Shown: positions 24,229-33,958 of the stretch, one piece after another | How positions within the stretch are numbered: position 1 is the first letter of the stretch | How the letters are laid out: every line of letters begins with the position of its first letter | Source of the DNA: an uncultured Collinsella sp. | GTDB taxonomy: Bacteria; Actinomycetota; Coriobacteriia; Coriobacteriales; Coriobacteriaceae | Length of the DNA: 41,537 nucleotides | Direction of reading: 5' to 3' | Assembly (NCBI GenBank): GCA_958407465.1 | Contig: CATYIV010000018.1 | Location: 1 to 41,537, forward strand | The notes under the pieces: generated by a model | What the model was told of the DNA's origin: nothing | The model's input: the letters and a program-made list of their open reading frames with translations, nothing else | The model's database searches: none | Position numbers and translations under genes: made by a program

Positions 24229-24320
24229 GCGTTAATAAAACCCGAAACCAGCAGGCAATCATGGCGAAATAAATGGTTGAAAATCGCGCAATCATGTATA
24301 TCAGTTGTTTAGGCTCGTGT

Positions 24321-26267
24321 TTAGCTATCGGAATGGCCAGCCGCCGCCTCGGCGCGCTCGGCATTCCATGCAACGAGCGCCTCGTGGACCGCCTTGGCAA
24401 CATCGGCCGGTATGCCGCGAACTTCCGCGATCTCTTGCTCGCTCGCCGCGCGCAAACGCTTCATCGAGCCAAAATGGCGCATAAGGGCACGTTTTCTGGT
24501 GGGTCCCACGCCTGGAACGTCATCGAGTACCGAAACCGTCATGGCCTTGTCGCGCAATTCGCGATGGAACGTGATGGCAAATCGGTGGGACTCATCGCGT
24601 ACCTGTTTAATTAGATAGAGCGAAGCAGACCCGGTCGGCAGCACGACAGGAGTCTCGTCCCAAGGCACAAAAACTTCCTCGTCGGCCTTCGCCAAGCCAC
24701 AAACTGGTATATCGAGCCCAAGAGCCTCAAGTTGCTTGATCGCAGCGGTCAATTGCGGCTTACCGCCATCGACAACGAGCAAATCGGGGCGCGAGCCAAA
24801 GCGCTCGTCGGCCATGCGCTCGGGAGCATAGCGTCGTCCCAAAACCTCGGACATCGACACGAAGTCGTTTGCCTCGTCCAATTCGGCCTGAATTTTAAAA
24901 CGACGGTACTGGCTCTTGTCGGCGCGCCCGTTGGTAAACACCACCATTGAGGCGACCGTAAAGGTGCCATGCAGTGTAGAGATATCGAAGCACTCGATAC
25001 GCAACGGCGGCGATGGCAGCGCCAACGCACTTTCGAGCTCCAGCAGCGCTTGATTGGTGCGGTCGTCAGCGTACCCCGTTCGCATCATGTAGCGCATGAG
25101 GGCATGGCGCGCATTTTTGGATGCCATATCGAGCAGACGGTGCTTTTCGCCACGCTGCGGCCTATGGAGATGGCAGGAACGCTCACGCTTGCCCGCAAGC
25201 CACTCCCCCAGCGCCTCCGCATCCTCAAGCTCGACGGAAAGGTTGACCTCAGCTGGAATATCAGCCGTCTCGTCGTAATAGCGCTTAAGAAAGCCCGACT
25301 GGAGCTCTTCCTCGTCAACATCAAGACCCTTGTCGAGAATGAACTCGCAGGTGCGAACTGTTCGGCCCTCGCGAACGACGAAGACGCAAGCGGCGGAGAT
25401 GGTCTCCTCGCGATAGAACCCGATGACATCGATATCGACACTGGAGGGAAAAACGACTTGCTGACGATCGTCCAGACCCCTGATGACCTCCAAACGACGT
25501 TTGACGCGTGCCGCGCGCTCAAAGTCGAGCGCCTCGGCGGCATCCGTCATCTCGGAGGTCAGCTCATCGACGACATCCTTGCGATGGCCCGACAAAAAAC
25601 GCTCGACACGCTTGACGTTCTTGGCATAGTCTGCCGGGGAAATCGCGCCGACACACGCACCCGGGCCGCGCCCGACATGGTAGTCAAAGCAGGGACGCCC
25701 GTTTTGTGCGCAAATCATATTGACGATGTCTTCCTCGCCCTTGTGGGACTCGATGGTACGGCGACAACGACGCCACTCCGCACAGGATGCAGAGCAGATG
25801 GGGATAACCTTGCGCAGCGTATCTATCGTCTCACGTGCCGCACGGCTATCGGTATAGGGTCCAAAATAGCGCGTTCCCGGCTTATGACGCTCACGCGTGT
25901 ATTTGATCGCGGGATACAGGTCGCCCTTTGTAATGGCGATAAAGGGGTAGCTCTTGTCATCCTTGAGGTCGACGTTAAAGTACGGATGGTACTGGCCGAT
26001 CAGGTTGCGCTCGAGTACAAGCGCCTCATGCTCGGTTTCGACAACGATGTAGTCAAAGCTCGCCACCAGCTGCATCATCAGCGGGATCTTTTGACGCTCA
26101 TCCTGCAGTGTCACGTATTGACGCATGCGGGCGCGCAGGTTTTTCGCCTTGCCCACGTAGATGACATCGCCCTTGGCATCCTTCCAAAGGTAGCATCCGG
26201 GCTGTGTGGGAACGCGCGAAACCTGCTCGGCAAGCGTTGGTATGTTGTCGTGACCGGCCACGCGCAC
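24321..26267 (-). CDS. uvrC: Excinuclease ABC subunit C
   Basis: UvrC makes both incisions in nucleotide excision repair after UvrB loads at damage. The 648-residue protein has the GIY-YIG nuclease at residues about 16-95 (GCYLWKDAKGDVIYVGKAK), the UvrB-interacting UVR motif near 205-235 (EALDFERAARVKRRLEVI), the RNase H-like nuclease core (IECFDISTLHGTFTVASMVV) and a C-terminal helix-hairpin-helix pair (VPGVGPTRKRALMRHFGS). It begins at a GTG directly after the murJ stop, without a strong Shine-Dalgarno; a second GTG two codons on is possible. It is the last gene of ybaK-murJ-uvrC. Confidence 0.95.
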   Translation of the reverse strand: MRVAGHDNIPTLAEQVSRVPTQPGCYLWKDAKGDVIYVGKAKNLRARMRQYVTLQDERQKIPLMMQLVASFDYIVVETEHEALVLERNLIGQYHPYFNVDLKDDKSYPFIAITKGDLYPAIKYTRERHKPGTRYFGPYTDSRAARETIDTLRKVIPICSASCAEWRRCRRTIESHKGEEDIVNMICAQNGRPCFDYHVGRGPGACVGAISPADYAKNVKRVERFLSGHRKDVVDELTSEMTDAAEALDFERAARVKRRLEVIRGLDDRQQVVFPSSVDIDVIGFYREETISAACVFVVREGRTVRTCEFILDKGLDVDEEELQSGFLKRYYDETADIPAEVNLSVELEDAEALGEWLAGKRERSCHLHRPQRGEKHRLLDMASKNARHALMRYMMRTGYADDRTNQALLELESALALPSPPLRIECFDISTLHGTFTVASMVVFTNGRADKSQYRRFKIQAELDEANDFVSMSEVLGRRYAPERMADERFGSRPDLLVVDGGKPQLTAAIKQLEALGLDIPVCGLAKADEEVFVPWDETPVVLPTGSASLYLIKQVRDESHRFAITFHRELRDKAMTVSVLDDVPGVGPTRKRALMRHFGSMKRLRAASEQEIAEVRGIPADVAKAVHEALVAWNAERAEAAAGHSDS

Positions 26268-27950
26268 CTACTTGCGACGAAGCAGCGCCGAGACCTCGGG
26301 CATCTTAAGGACGACGGCAAGGCCAAAGGTAACAACAAGCGAGGCGACACCCGCAACGCAAACGTAGCCAAGAGTAATCAGAATCGAGCCGCCAAGTGCC
26401 CCGACAAAGTGTTCAAGCGCCCACATGACGCCGGCGCCTGCGGCAGCACCTAGACCACCGAGCAAAAGGCCAAAGAAACCGCCATGTAGGATAGATTTGA
26501 CCTGAAGGCCACGCAGGCGACGACGCAGCCACCACAGCGAACAGCCGACCAAGATCACGTAGTCGACGACATACGAAAGCGCGATTGCCGGCATACCGAA
26601 GCCCAGCACAACGCCAAACAGCAGAACCGAGCCGGCCTGGCCGATGGCGGAATACAGGCAATAGCGGCTATAGGGCTTCATGTCGAGCAAGGCAGAGAAG
26701 CTCTTCTGCATCAACACGACCACGCCGTAGAGCGGCAGCGAGAGCGCCAGGTAGACAAGGTACTCGGACACCAGCGCCACGCCGGATTCATCGAACTTGC
26801 CAGCACAGTAGATCATATTGAGCGGACGTGCGAAGACAATCAGGTACAGTGCGAACGGAATCAGGAAGAACAGCATCTGGGCGACGCCACGCGAAATGCC
26901 CGTGCGAACGCTGTCGTAATCCTTCTCCTGTGCGTCATGAGAGAGCTCGGTATAGAGCGCCGTCGAAAGCGAGGCGGCAATCAGCGCGTAGGGCAGCGTG
27001 TACCACAGGCGCGCATAGGCGATGACGGAAGGACCCGTCTCGGGCTGGACCACCAGCGCGGCAGCGTTGGTGATAGAAGTCGAGACAAACATGCACACCG
27101 TGGCGAGCAGCGTCGGGATACCGAGCGCAATCGTCTGGCGCAGCGCGGGGTCCTTAAAGTCGATATGGATATGGGGATGCACGCCGTGCTTGCCAAGCGC
27201 GGGAATCTGACATGCCATCTGAACAAAGACACCGAGGGTCGTACCGGCCGCAATCAAGATGATGCCGGCACGTTCGCCAAACTGTGCGGACACGGGCGCA
27301 AAACCCATAAAGCTCGCAATGACGATCACATTGTTGAGGACCGGGGCAAACGTCGACCAAAAGTAGTCGCGGTGTGCGTTGAGAACGCCCGAGAACACCG
27401 AGCCCAAACCATAAAACAGAATCTGGATGGCAAAGAAACGGAACATGAACGCAGCGGTATCCATGCTGCCACCGTCACCCGAAAGGAACGATTGCGTCCA
27501 GATAAAGCCCGGGGCGAACACGGTCCCCAGCAACGAAATGCCACCCAGCACTAAAAGCAGAATGCCGAGCAGGTTGCCCACGTACTCGTTCGAGGCCTCG
27601 CGACCCTGCTCACGCCTCACGCCCATGTACACGGGCAAAAACGCCGTCACGAGCATGCCACCCATCACGAGTTCGTAGAGCATATTGGGCAGGTTGTTGG
27701 CGACCTGATAGGAGGACGAGAGTAGCGACATGCCGATAGCGGCCGCCATTGCCCACGTGCGGATAAAACCGGTGACGCGAGACACGATAGTCAGGATGGT
27801 CATAAGCCCGGCGGAACGACCAACCGTGGAGTAGTCCGACGAGCCCATGTCGTCAGTGTCATCTCGCGACGAAGAAGCTTCGGATGAGGGTGTCTGAGGC
27901 GCAGATTCTTTTGCAAAATGAGCTCCGCGCTTCAATTCTTCCTGCGGCAT
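26268..27950 (-). CDS. murJ: Lipid II flippase MurJ (MviN family)
   Basis: MurJ moves the peptidoglycan precursor lipid II across the cytoplasmic membrane. The 560-residue protein has a hydrophilic, Ser/Asp-rich N-terminal extension of about 45 residues, then about 14 membrane segments. Family motifs include ILTIVSRVTGFIRTWAMA (near 52-69), NNLPNMLYELVMGGMLVTAF (near 86-105, with the conserved Arg replaced by Met-Leu-Tyr context typical of Actinobacteria) and ALYTELSHDAQE. It starts 3 bp after ybaK and ends adjacent to uvrC. Flippase function follows from the family. Confidence 0.92.
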   Translation of the reverse strand: MPQEELKRGAHFAKESAPQTPSSEASSSRDDTDDMGSSDYSTVGRSAGLMTILTIVSRVTGFIRTWAMAAAIGMSLLSSSYQVANNLPNMLYELVMGGMLVTAFLPVYMGVRREQGREASNEYVGNLLGILLLVLGGISLLGTVFAPGFIWTQSFLSGDGGSMDTAAFMFRFFAIQILFYGLGSVFSGVLNAHRDYFWSTFAPVLNNVIVIASFMGFAPVSAQFGERAGIILIAAGTTLGVFVQMACQIPALGKHGVHPHIHIDFKDPALRQTIALGIPTLLATVCMFVSTSITNAAALVVQPETGPSVIAYARLWYTLPYALIAASLSTALYTELSHDAQEKDYDSVRTGISRGVAQMLFFLIPFALYLIVFARPLNMIYCAGKFDESGVALVSEYLVYLALSLPLYGVVVLMQKSFSALLDMKPYSRYCLYSAIGQAGSVLLFGVVLGFGMPAIALSYVVDYVILVGCSLWWLRRRLRGLQVKSILHGGFFGLLLGGLGAAAGAGVMWALEHFVGALGGSILITLGYVCVAGVASLVVTFGLAVVLKMPEVSALLRRK

Positions 27951-27953
27951 CGC

Positions 27954-28454
27954 TCAGTCCTCTCTCGTAATCGCGGCAACCGTCGCCCCGCAAAATGCAA
28001 TTAAATCATCGGGTGCAAGCTCGAGCTGATAACCACGCTTGCCTCCCGAAATAAAAATGGTATCCCAAAGGACACACGTCTCATCAATGAGCGTCCGGTA
28101 GCGTTTTTTCATACCGACCGGGCTGCAGCCGCCGCGAACGTAGCCAGTCGCCGCAAGCAAATCCTTCACATGCATCATAACCAAGGACTTCTCCCCCGCG
28201 GCACGCGCGGCGGACTTTAGATCGAGCTCATCGGCAACAGGGATGCAGCACACGACATGGTCGTTGGACGGCGTCACGCAGACCAAGGTCTTAAATCCTT
28301 GACCGGGCTCCTCGCCAAGCTGCTCCGAAATCGCGACCCCCAGGCCCACCGACTCATCACCATCGTCTTCGTACGTATGTAGAACATAGGAAATGCCGGC
28401 GCTTTCCAGCTCGCGCATCGCATTGGTTTTTGGCGTCTTTACAGCCTTTGCCAT
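27954..28454 (-). CDS. ybaK: YbaK/EbsC-family Cys-tRNA(Pro) deacylase
   Basis: This trans-editing enzyme hydrolyses Cys-tRNA(Pro), a frequent misacylation product. I choose ATG 28454 (166 residues), with AAAGGA upstream and the expected family length. The substrate-pocket lysine is Lys55 in FKTLVCV. Other family features are KAARAAGEK-like AARAAGEKSLVMM and the glycine motif YVRGGCSPVGMKKR followed by FISGGKRGYQLEL. It begins the ybaK-murJ-uvrC unit after a hairpin downstream of uvrA. Confidence 0.92.
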   Translation of the reverse strand: MAKAVKTPKTNAMRELESAGISYVLHTYEDDGDESVGLGVAISEQLGEEPGQGFKTLVCVTPSNDHVVCCIPVADELDLKSAARAAGEKSLVMMHVKDLLAATGYVRGGCSPVGMKKRYRTLIDETCVLWDTIFISGGKRGYQLELAPDDLIAFCGATVAAITRED

Positions 28455-28491
28455 GACATATCCTTTCCCTCGCATTCGGACGCAAAGATTA

Positions 28492-28497
28492 AGTATA
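28492..28497 (-). promoter_or_regulatory. Possible -10 element for ybaK-murJ-uvrC
   Basis: TATACT on the minus strand lies about 38 bases before the ybaK start. The nearest -35-like GTGACG is 19 bases upstream, which is long. Weak call, supported by the hairpin after uvrA. Confidence 0.35.
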
Positions 28498-28535
28498 TGT
28501 CCAATTCGGCTGCATACGTCACTTCGGCACAGCAA

Positions 28536-28566
28536 GCGCCATCGAATCACAAGGAGTCGATGGCGC
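28536..28566 (-). terminator. Hairpin after uvrA (weak terminator)
   Basis: A perfect 10-bp stem (GCGCCATCGA / TCGATGGCGC) with an 11-base loop begins about 20 bp after the uvrA stop. The minus-strand tail is TTGCTGTG, so the T-run is poor and readthrough into ybaK is possible. Confidence 0.55.
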
Positions 28567-28586
28567 CCATAAACTGAATCGCCTAT

Positions 28587-31466
28587 TTATTGAGCATCAA
28601 GTTGAGCCTGACGCTCCCGGTCACGCCTGAGCAAAGGCGCCAAAAACTTGCCCGTATAACTCTGCGGACAGTCCGCAACCTGCTCCGGTGTGCCCGAAAC
28701 CACGACGGTTCCGCCGCCGTTACCGCCCTCGGGACCCATATCGATCAGGCGGTCGGCAACCTTGATGACATCAAGGTTGTGCTCAATCACCAGCACCGTG
28801 TTGCCCGCATCGACCAAGCGCTGCAGCACATCGAGCAGCTGGCGGACGTCCTCAAAATGAAGACCGGTCGTCGGCTCGTCCAAAATATAGAACGTCTTGC
28901 CCGTCTGGCGTCGATGAAGCTCCTTGGCGAGCTTCACACGCTGCGCCTCGCCGCCCGAGAGCGTCGTGGCGGGCTGGCCCAGGCTCACGTAGCCCAAGCC
29001 TACATCGTACAGCGTCTGGAGCTTTCGCTTGATCTGCGGGATATTCCCAAAGAAGGCCAGCGCCTCGGTGACGCTCATGTCGAGCACGTCCGAGATGGTC
29101 TTGCCACGGTAGGTGACCTCGAGTGTCTCGCGGTTGTAGCGTTTACCGCCGCAAACTTCGCAGGGAACGTAGATATCGGGAAGGAAGTGCATCTCGATCT
29201 TAATCTGCCCATCGCCCTTGCACGCCTCACAGCGCCCGCCACTCACATTAAAGGAGAAACGACCCGGCGAGTAGCCGCGCGCCTTCGACTCCGGCGTACT
29301 CGCAAACAGCGCGCGAAGATCATCCCACAGGCCGATATAGGTAGCAGGGTTGGAGCGCGGCGTGCGGCCAATCGGCGACTGGTCGATATCGATAACCTTA
29401 TCGATGCACTCGATGCCCTCGATTTTTTTATACGGACCCACAGGGCGCGTCGAGCGGTGAATGGCATTCGTAAGGGCAGGCGCAATGGTGTCGGTAACCA
29501 GGGAGCTCTTGCCCGATCCCGACACGCCGGTAACAACCGTAAGCGTACCAAACTCGATTTTGGCAGTAACGTTTTTGAGGTTGTTGGCTCGAGCGCCCGT
29601 AATTTTAAGGCAGCCGCGACCGGGCTTGCGCCGTTCATCAGGCACCCGGATCATTCGTTTACCGGTCAGATAAGCGCCCGTCATCGACTCGGGACACGCC
29701 ATGATATCGGCAGGCGTTCCCGCCGCGACTACGTGTCCGCCGTTGACGCCGGCGCCGGGCCCCATGTCGATCACGTAATCGGCGGCACGGATTGTATCCT
29801 CGTCGTGTTCGACGACGATAACGGTATTGCCGATATCGCGCAGGCGCTCGAGCGTCTTGATCAAGCGCTCGTTGTCACGCTGATGAAGACCGATCGAGGG
29901 CTCGTCCAGAATATAGAGCACGCCCATGAGACCCGCGCCGATCTGCGTTGCCAGGCGAATACGCTGCGCCTCGCCACCGGAAAGCGTCGCCGAGGCACGA
30001 TCGAGCGTCAGATAGTCGAGTCCAACATCGACCAGAAAACGCAAGCGCTCCAGGATTTCCTTGACGATACGGCCGCCGATAAACTGTTGGCGCTCGGTGA
30101 GTTCCAGGCCCTCAAAAAACTCGAGCGATTCACGGCACGACAGGCAACAAACCTCGTAAATGGACTTGCCGCCCACGGTGACGGCGAGCATCTCAGGGCG
30201 CAAACGAGCGCCGTGGCAGCTCGAGCACGGCTCCTCGCGAATGTACTTCTCCAGGCGCGCCTTGGTGTTCTCGTTCGTCGTCTCGGTATAGCGTTCGTAC
30301 AGGATGTTGCGAACGCCCGAAAACTTGGTATCCCACTGGCTGCGACGTCCGTCGAGCTTTTGGTAGTCGACCGAAATCTTCGTATCGCCCAGGCCATCCA
30401 AGAATGCACGACGCACGCGAGGGGGCAAGTCCTCCCACGGCGTATCGGTGCTCACCTTAAAGTGTTTGCAGACCGCAGCAAAAATCTGCGGATAGTAGTT
30501 CGAGTTGCCAAACAGGCTACCAAAGACTCCGTCGGCAATGGACTTCGAGGGGTCCTCGATCAACGCCTCGGCATCAACGGTTTTCTTAAAGCCCAGGCCG
30601 TCGCACTCAGGACATGCGCCATAGGGAGCGTTGAACGAAAAATCACGCGGCTGAAGATCGTCAATGGAGTGACCATGCTCCGGGCACGCCAAGGCCAACG
30701 AATACTCCAGCAGCTCGCCCTCGGTCCCCTCGGGAGCATCACGATCGGGCAGCATGTACACGTTTACATTGCCGTGAGCCAGCGCGGTCGCCTGCTCAAC
30801 AGACTCGGCGATACGGCCCAGAGAGTTCTCACGGATCACGATGCGATCGACTACGACCTCGATATCGTGCTTGAACTTCTTGTCCAGATCGATCGGATCG
30901 TCGAGCGAGCGCACTTCACCGTCGACACGCACGCGGCTAAAGCCCTCGGCGCGAAGGTCCTCAAACAGTTTGGTGTACTCGCCTTTTCGCCCGCGCACCA
31001 CCGGTGCCAGCACAAACGCGCGGCGGCCCTCCCCCGCCGCCAAGACCTTGTCGGCAACCTGGTCGGTCGTCTGACGCTCAATGACGCGGCCGCATTCGGG
31101 ACAGTGCGGGGTGCCCACACGGGCGAACAGCAGGCGCAGATAGTCATAAATCTCGGTTACGGTGCCAACCGTCGAGCGAGGGTTTTTAGACGTCGTCTTT
31201 TGGTCGATCGACACCGCCGGCGAAAGGCCGTCGATTGAATCCAAGTCGGGTTTGTCCATCTGGCCCAAGAACTGGCGCGCATAGCTCGAAAGACTCTCGA
31301 CGTATCGACGCTGGCCCTCGGCATAGATAGTGTCAAATGCCAGCGAACTCTTGCCCGAGCCAGAAAGACCGGTAATGACCACGAGTTGGTCACGCGGAAT
31401 GGAAACATCGATATCACGGAGGTTGTGCTCACGAGCGCCGCGAATAACGATAGAAGAATCAGACAT
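28587..31466 (-). CDS. uvrA: Excinuclease ABC subunit A
   Basis: UvrA is the damage-sensing ATPase of nucleotide excision repair and delivers UvrB to lesions. I choose ATG 31466 (959 residues) with AAGGAG upstream. Walker A1 is GLSGSGKS (33-40). The first zinc module has CPECGRV (near 122), the second the pattern CEAC...[10 protein letters not shown]. The two ABC signatures both contain LSGGEAQR, and Walker B motifs are [11 protein letters not shown] and [11 protein letters not shown]. Length is typical. A near-consensus SOS box lies upstream. It is divergent from the LTA-synthase-like gene. Confidence 0.96.
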   Translation of the reverse strand: MSDSSIVIRGAREHNLRDIDVSIPRDQLVVITGLSGSGKSSLAFDTIYAEGQRRYVESLSSYARQFLGQMDKPDLDSIDGLSPAVSIDQKTTSKNPRSTVGTVTEIYDYLRLLFARVGTPHCPECGRVIERQTTDQVADKVLAAGEGRRAFVLAPVVRGRKGEYTKLFEDLRAEGFSRVRVDGEVRSLDDPIDLDKKFKHDIEVVVDRIVIRENSLGRIAESVEQATALAHGNVNVYMLPDRDAPEGTEGELLEYSLALACPEHGHSIDDLQPRDFSFNAPYGACPECDGLGFKKTVDAEALIEDPSKSIADGVFGSLFGNSNYYPQIFAAVCKHFKVSTDTPWEDLPPRVRRAFLDGLGDTKISVDYQKLDGRRSQWDTKFSGVRNILYERYTETTNENTKARLEKYIREEPCSSCHGARLRPEMLAVTVGGKSIYEVCCLSCRESLEFFEGLELTERQQFIGGRIVKEILERLRFLVDVGLDYLTLDRASATLSGGEAQRIRLATQIGAGLMGVLYILDEPSIGLHQRDNERLIKTLERLRDIGNTVIVVEHDEDTIRAADYVIDMGPGAGVNGGHVVAAGTPADIMACPESMTGAYLTGKRMIRVPDERRKPGRGCLKITGARANNLKNVTAKIEFGTLTVVTGVSGSGKSSLVTDTIAPALTNAIHRSTRPVGPYKKIEGIECIDKVIDIDQSPIGRTPRSNPATYIGLWDDLRALFASTPESKARGYSPGRFSFNVSGGRCEACKGDGQIKIEMHFLPDIYVPCEVCGGKRYNRETLEVTYRGKTISDVLDMSVTEALAFFGNIPQIKRKLQTLYDVGLGYVSLGQPATTLSGGEAQRVKLAKELHRRQTGKTFYILDEPTTGLHFEDVRQLLDVLQRLVDAGNTVLVIEHNLDVIKVADRLIDMGPEGGNGGGTVVVSGTPEQVADCPQSYTGKFLAPLLRRDRERQAQLDAQ

Positions 31467-31527
31467 GGAAGCTCCTTGCCTCCTATTGCATCGAATCATA
31501 CTGTCGATGAGTTTAGCGCACTCGACG

Positions 31528-31541
31528 CGCACAGATGTTCG
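31528..31541. promoter_or_regulatory. SOS (LexA) box-like site upstream of uvrA
   Basis: CGCACAGATGTTCG (plus strand) matches the Gram-positive LexA consensus CGAAC-N4-GTTCG at 9 of 10 fixed positions. It is 62-75 bp upstream of the uvrA start. A candidate -10 (TAAACT) follows on the minus strand. LexA is not in the window. Confidence 0.5.
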
Positions 31542-31659
31542 TAATACAAGATTCGCAGACCTTTAGCTTTGCGTATCGGGTGCTTTGTTTCTCGAAATGC
31601 CGTGGAAAGGTTACAGTAATCTACTACTGAACTTAATTTGCTGTAACAGAGGAACGTCC

Positions 31660-33813
31660 ATGACCGAAGATATCCCCCTTGAAATCACTTCGAGCGACAT
31701 GGCCAATCTGCCCATATTCATCGCCGTCCTTATCGTGGCCACCGTCGTCGTGCGCGTGTATTTTTCAATCAAACACAATGAAAAGCCGCCCATTGCCCGC
31801 GTCTTTTGGTGCGCGACGCTCCTCATCCCGCTCGGCATGGTAGCTGCATGGATTACGAATCAATTGCTCGTAAATGAGGACAATTCCCTATGGGTCCTTT
31901 CTTATTCGGCGCTCGGTGCTACCGCCGTCATACTTCTTGTCGAGCCCTTGGTTTCGGGACTTATCGACCAAACCGATCTTGCGACGGGAACGGTTGCCTG
32001 TATTTGCCGTGACATCCTTGTCATCGCCGCTGTTTCAGCGCTCTCGTTCGTTTCACTCGAAATTGCCTGTAACGAAACGTTCTATCGCATTCCCGCCAAC
32101 TCATTCGGGTTTTCCGTCGGGCTGCTCGCGACGGTTCTGCTCTCCCTTTATTTGCTGGGACAGCGTCATGGAGGCGTCATGGCCCTCGTGCCCGTCGCCT
32201 GTTGCATCCTTGGCATTGCCGAGCACTTCGTCATAACGTTTAAAGGCGAAGCCATCCTGCCAAGTGATATCTTGGCCCTTGGCACCGCAATGGAAGTGAG
32301 CGAGGGATACGAGTTTACCTTTACCGCCGGAATCGTAACCTCTCTCGCCCTGCTGGAGATTTCCCTGGGGCTTCTTTCGCTTATCCGACCGCGAAAGCTC
32401 CGTACGCCCACCCATGTCTTCCCCGCAATCGCCGCTAACCTCTGCGCTTTTCTGCTAGTGACCGTTGTGGGGCTCTCAGGCTTTTCCAGCATCGACTTGG
32501 AGCAGGCGCTGGATTTTGGATTTGACCGTTGGCAGCCCATCACCACATATACGTCTCAGGGTTTTATCACTTCGTTCACCGAAATGGTCAACGAGTTGCC
32601 CATTGAGAAGCCCGAAGGCTATACGCCCGATGAGGCGCAGAGCATCGAGCAGGAGCTCGCCGCCGCCTACGACAGCACGTATGGCTCGAGCGAGCAGCGC
32701 GCGGCTGCCGTTGCCCAGTTCAATGAAATCAAGCCGACGATTGTTGCCGTCATGAATGAGAGTTTTAGCGACCTTTCGTGCTTTGAGCAGCTCCAGGCGG
32801 CCGGGTACACCGGCCCCGCATTCTACAACTCGCTTCCCGACACACTTGTTCGCGGCACCATGCTCGCTTCGGTCGCCGGTGGCGGAACGGCGAACTCCGA
32901 ATTCGAATTTTTGACCGGAGCGACAACGGCCTTTGTCGGATTAGGCAAAATCCCCTATCAGCTATATCAGATGAATGGCGTCAACAGCCTGGCAAAGGAC
33001 CTTAAGGAGCTTGGGTATACCGCTACCGCTATGCACCCGCAAAACCCCGTCAACTACCATCGAGATAAAATCTATCAGCAGCTGGGCTTTGGAGACTTTC
33101 TTTCAATCGGCGATTTCGAAGGTGCGCCCTGTTACCATGCCGGCGTATGCGACTACGCCACCTACGACAAGATACTCGACCTGCTTAGAACCGACGAAGC
33201 CCCGCAGTTCATCTTTGACGTCACGATGCAAAATCACGGCGGCTACGACTATGGCACCGTTCCCGCCGAGGAGCTGACAAACTATTGGGTTGAGGGAGCC
33301 AGCGAGGGTGCCAATAGCGCGCTCAACACCTATCTTACCTGCATCAACGCATCCGACCGGGACCTCGAGTACTTTATCAACGAGCTCCGCAATATCGGCA
33401 GACCGGTTGTCCTTGTCTTTTTTGGCGACCATCAGCCGAGCGCCGCAACGACTCTCAACGACGAGCTGTACCCCCAGGAAGATACGGCAAGCCACGCTTT
33501 CCGTATCTATCAGTCGACATATTTTGTCTGGGCTAACTATGAAATCGCCGGCAATACCGAGCTCAACGTCTACGACACCGTCGGGGCAAACGAGATTGCA
33601 GCCATTACCCTTAATAAGATCGGCGCCCCGCTCACCGACTATCAAAAGGCTCTGCTTGCAACAAGGTCAGATGTGCCCACCATCAATGTCGCCGGCTACC
33701 TTGGTGCCGACGGGCTGCGCTACGACTTGGAATCTGAAGACAGCCCATACGCCTCGACGATCGACAAGCTGCAGCGCATGCAATACCTCGAGTTCGCCAG
33801 CAAAGTTCAGTAA
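31660..33813 (+). CDS. LTA synthase-family membrane phosphoglycerol transferase-like protein
   Basis: The family transfers glycerol-phosphate or related groups from lipids to surface polymers, with the catalytic domain outside the cell. I choose ATG 31660 (717 residues) with GAGGA upstream. The N-terminal half has about seven membrane segments (to about residue 290). The sulfatase-fold domain follows with the metal ligand Glu367 (MNESFSD), the probable nucleophile Thr410 (GGGTANSEFEFLTG), QNHGGYDY, and the metal pair Asp590-His591 (FFGDHQPS). These match the LtaS active site. It stands alone on the plus strand, opposite uvrA. The acceptor polymer is unknown. Confidence 0.88.
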   Translation: MTEDIPLEITSSDMANLPIFIAVLIVATVVVRVYFSIKHNEKPPIARVFWCATLLIPLGMVAAWITNQLLVNEDNSLWVLSYSALGATAVILLVEPLVSGLIDQTDLATGTVACICRDILVIAAVSALSFVSLEIACNETFYRIPANSFGFSVGLLATVLLSLYLLGQRHGGVMALVPVACCILGIAEHFVITFKGEAILPSDILALGTAMEVSEGYEFTFTAGIVTSLALLEISLGLLSLIRPRKLRTPTHVFPAIAANLCAFLLVTVVGLSGFSSIDLEQALDFGFDRWQPITTYTSQGFITSFTEMVNELPIEKPEGYTPDEAQSIEQELAAAYDSTYGSSEQRAAAVAQFNEIKPTIVAVMNESFSDLSCFEQLQAAGYTGPAFYNSLPDTLVRGTMLASVAGGGTANSEFEFLTGATTAFVGLGKIPYQLYQMNGVNSLAKDLKELGYTATAMHPQNPVNYHRDKIYQQLGFGDFLSIGDFEGAPCYHAGVCDYATYDKILDLLRTDEAPQFIFDVTMQNHGGYDYGTVPAEELTNYWVEGASEGANSALNTYLTCINASDRDLEYFINELRNIGRPVVLVFFGDHQPSAATTLNDELYPQEDTASHAFRIYQSTYFVWANYEIAGNTELNVYDTVGANEIAAITLNKIGAPLTDYQKALLATRSDVPTINVAGYLGADGLRYDLESEDSPYASTIDKLQRMQYLEFASKVQ

Positions 33814-33873
33814 GCCCGCCCATTCGCTTGGACCCATCGTATTGCAAGCACGCTCGGCCCAAATGCATCGCAA

Positions 33874-33903
33874 ATGACTCCCGCTCGCAAACGAGGGTAC
33901 AAT
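33874..33903 (+). promoter_or_regulatory. Predicted promoter of mrp
   Basis: ATGACT (33874-33879) and TACAAT (33898-33903) are 18 bases apart. The predicted start near 33910 gives a leader of about 50 nt with a GGGGC-TCCG-GCCCC hairpin (33923-33936), a UNCG-type capped stem. Promoter placement is moderate. Confidence 0.45.
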
Positions 33904-33958
33904 GACGCTCGTGTCACATCACGGGGCTCCGGCCCCAACATATACAAAGGAGTCATAC

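Larger units (their letters stand above)
23957..24320 (-). promoter_or_regulatory. 364-bp regulatory region upstream of the sialic acid operon
   Basis: This AT-richer gap follows uvrC and contains no plausible gene. It holds a LacI-type palindrome overlapping a possible -35 TTGACT (24220-24215), a GTTTTA-N7-TAAAAC inverted repeat at about 24223-24241, a foldable three-stem region (24076-24156) and a second candidate -10 TATATA (24031-24026) near the gene. I see no strong terminator for uvrC. Promoter placement is uncertain. Confidence 0.6.

Noticed and set aside
28590..31238. An 882-codon plus-strand open frame opposite uvrA
   Set aside because: It mirrors the uvrA codons, has no domain signature and no ribosome site. 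It is a shadow of uvrA.
31589..31617. A promoter for the LTA-synthase-like gene with TACAGT at 31612
   Set aside because: The -35 candidate (TTCTCG/TTTCTC) is too poor to support it.
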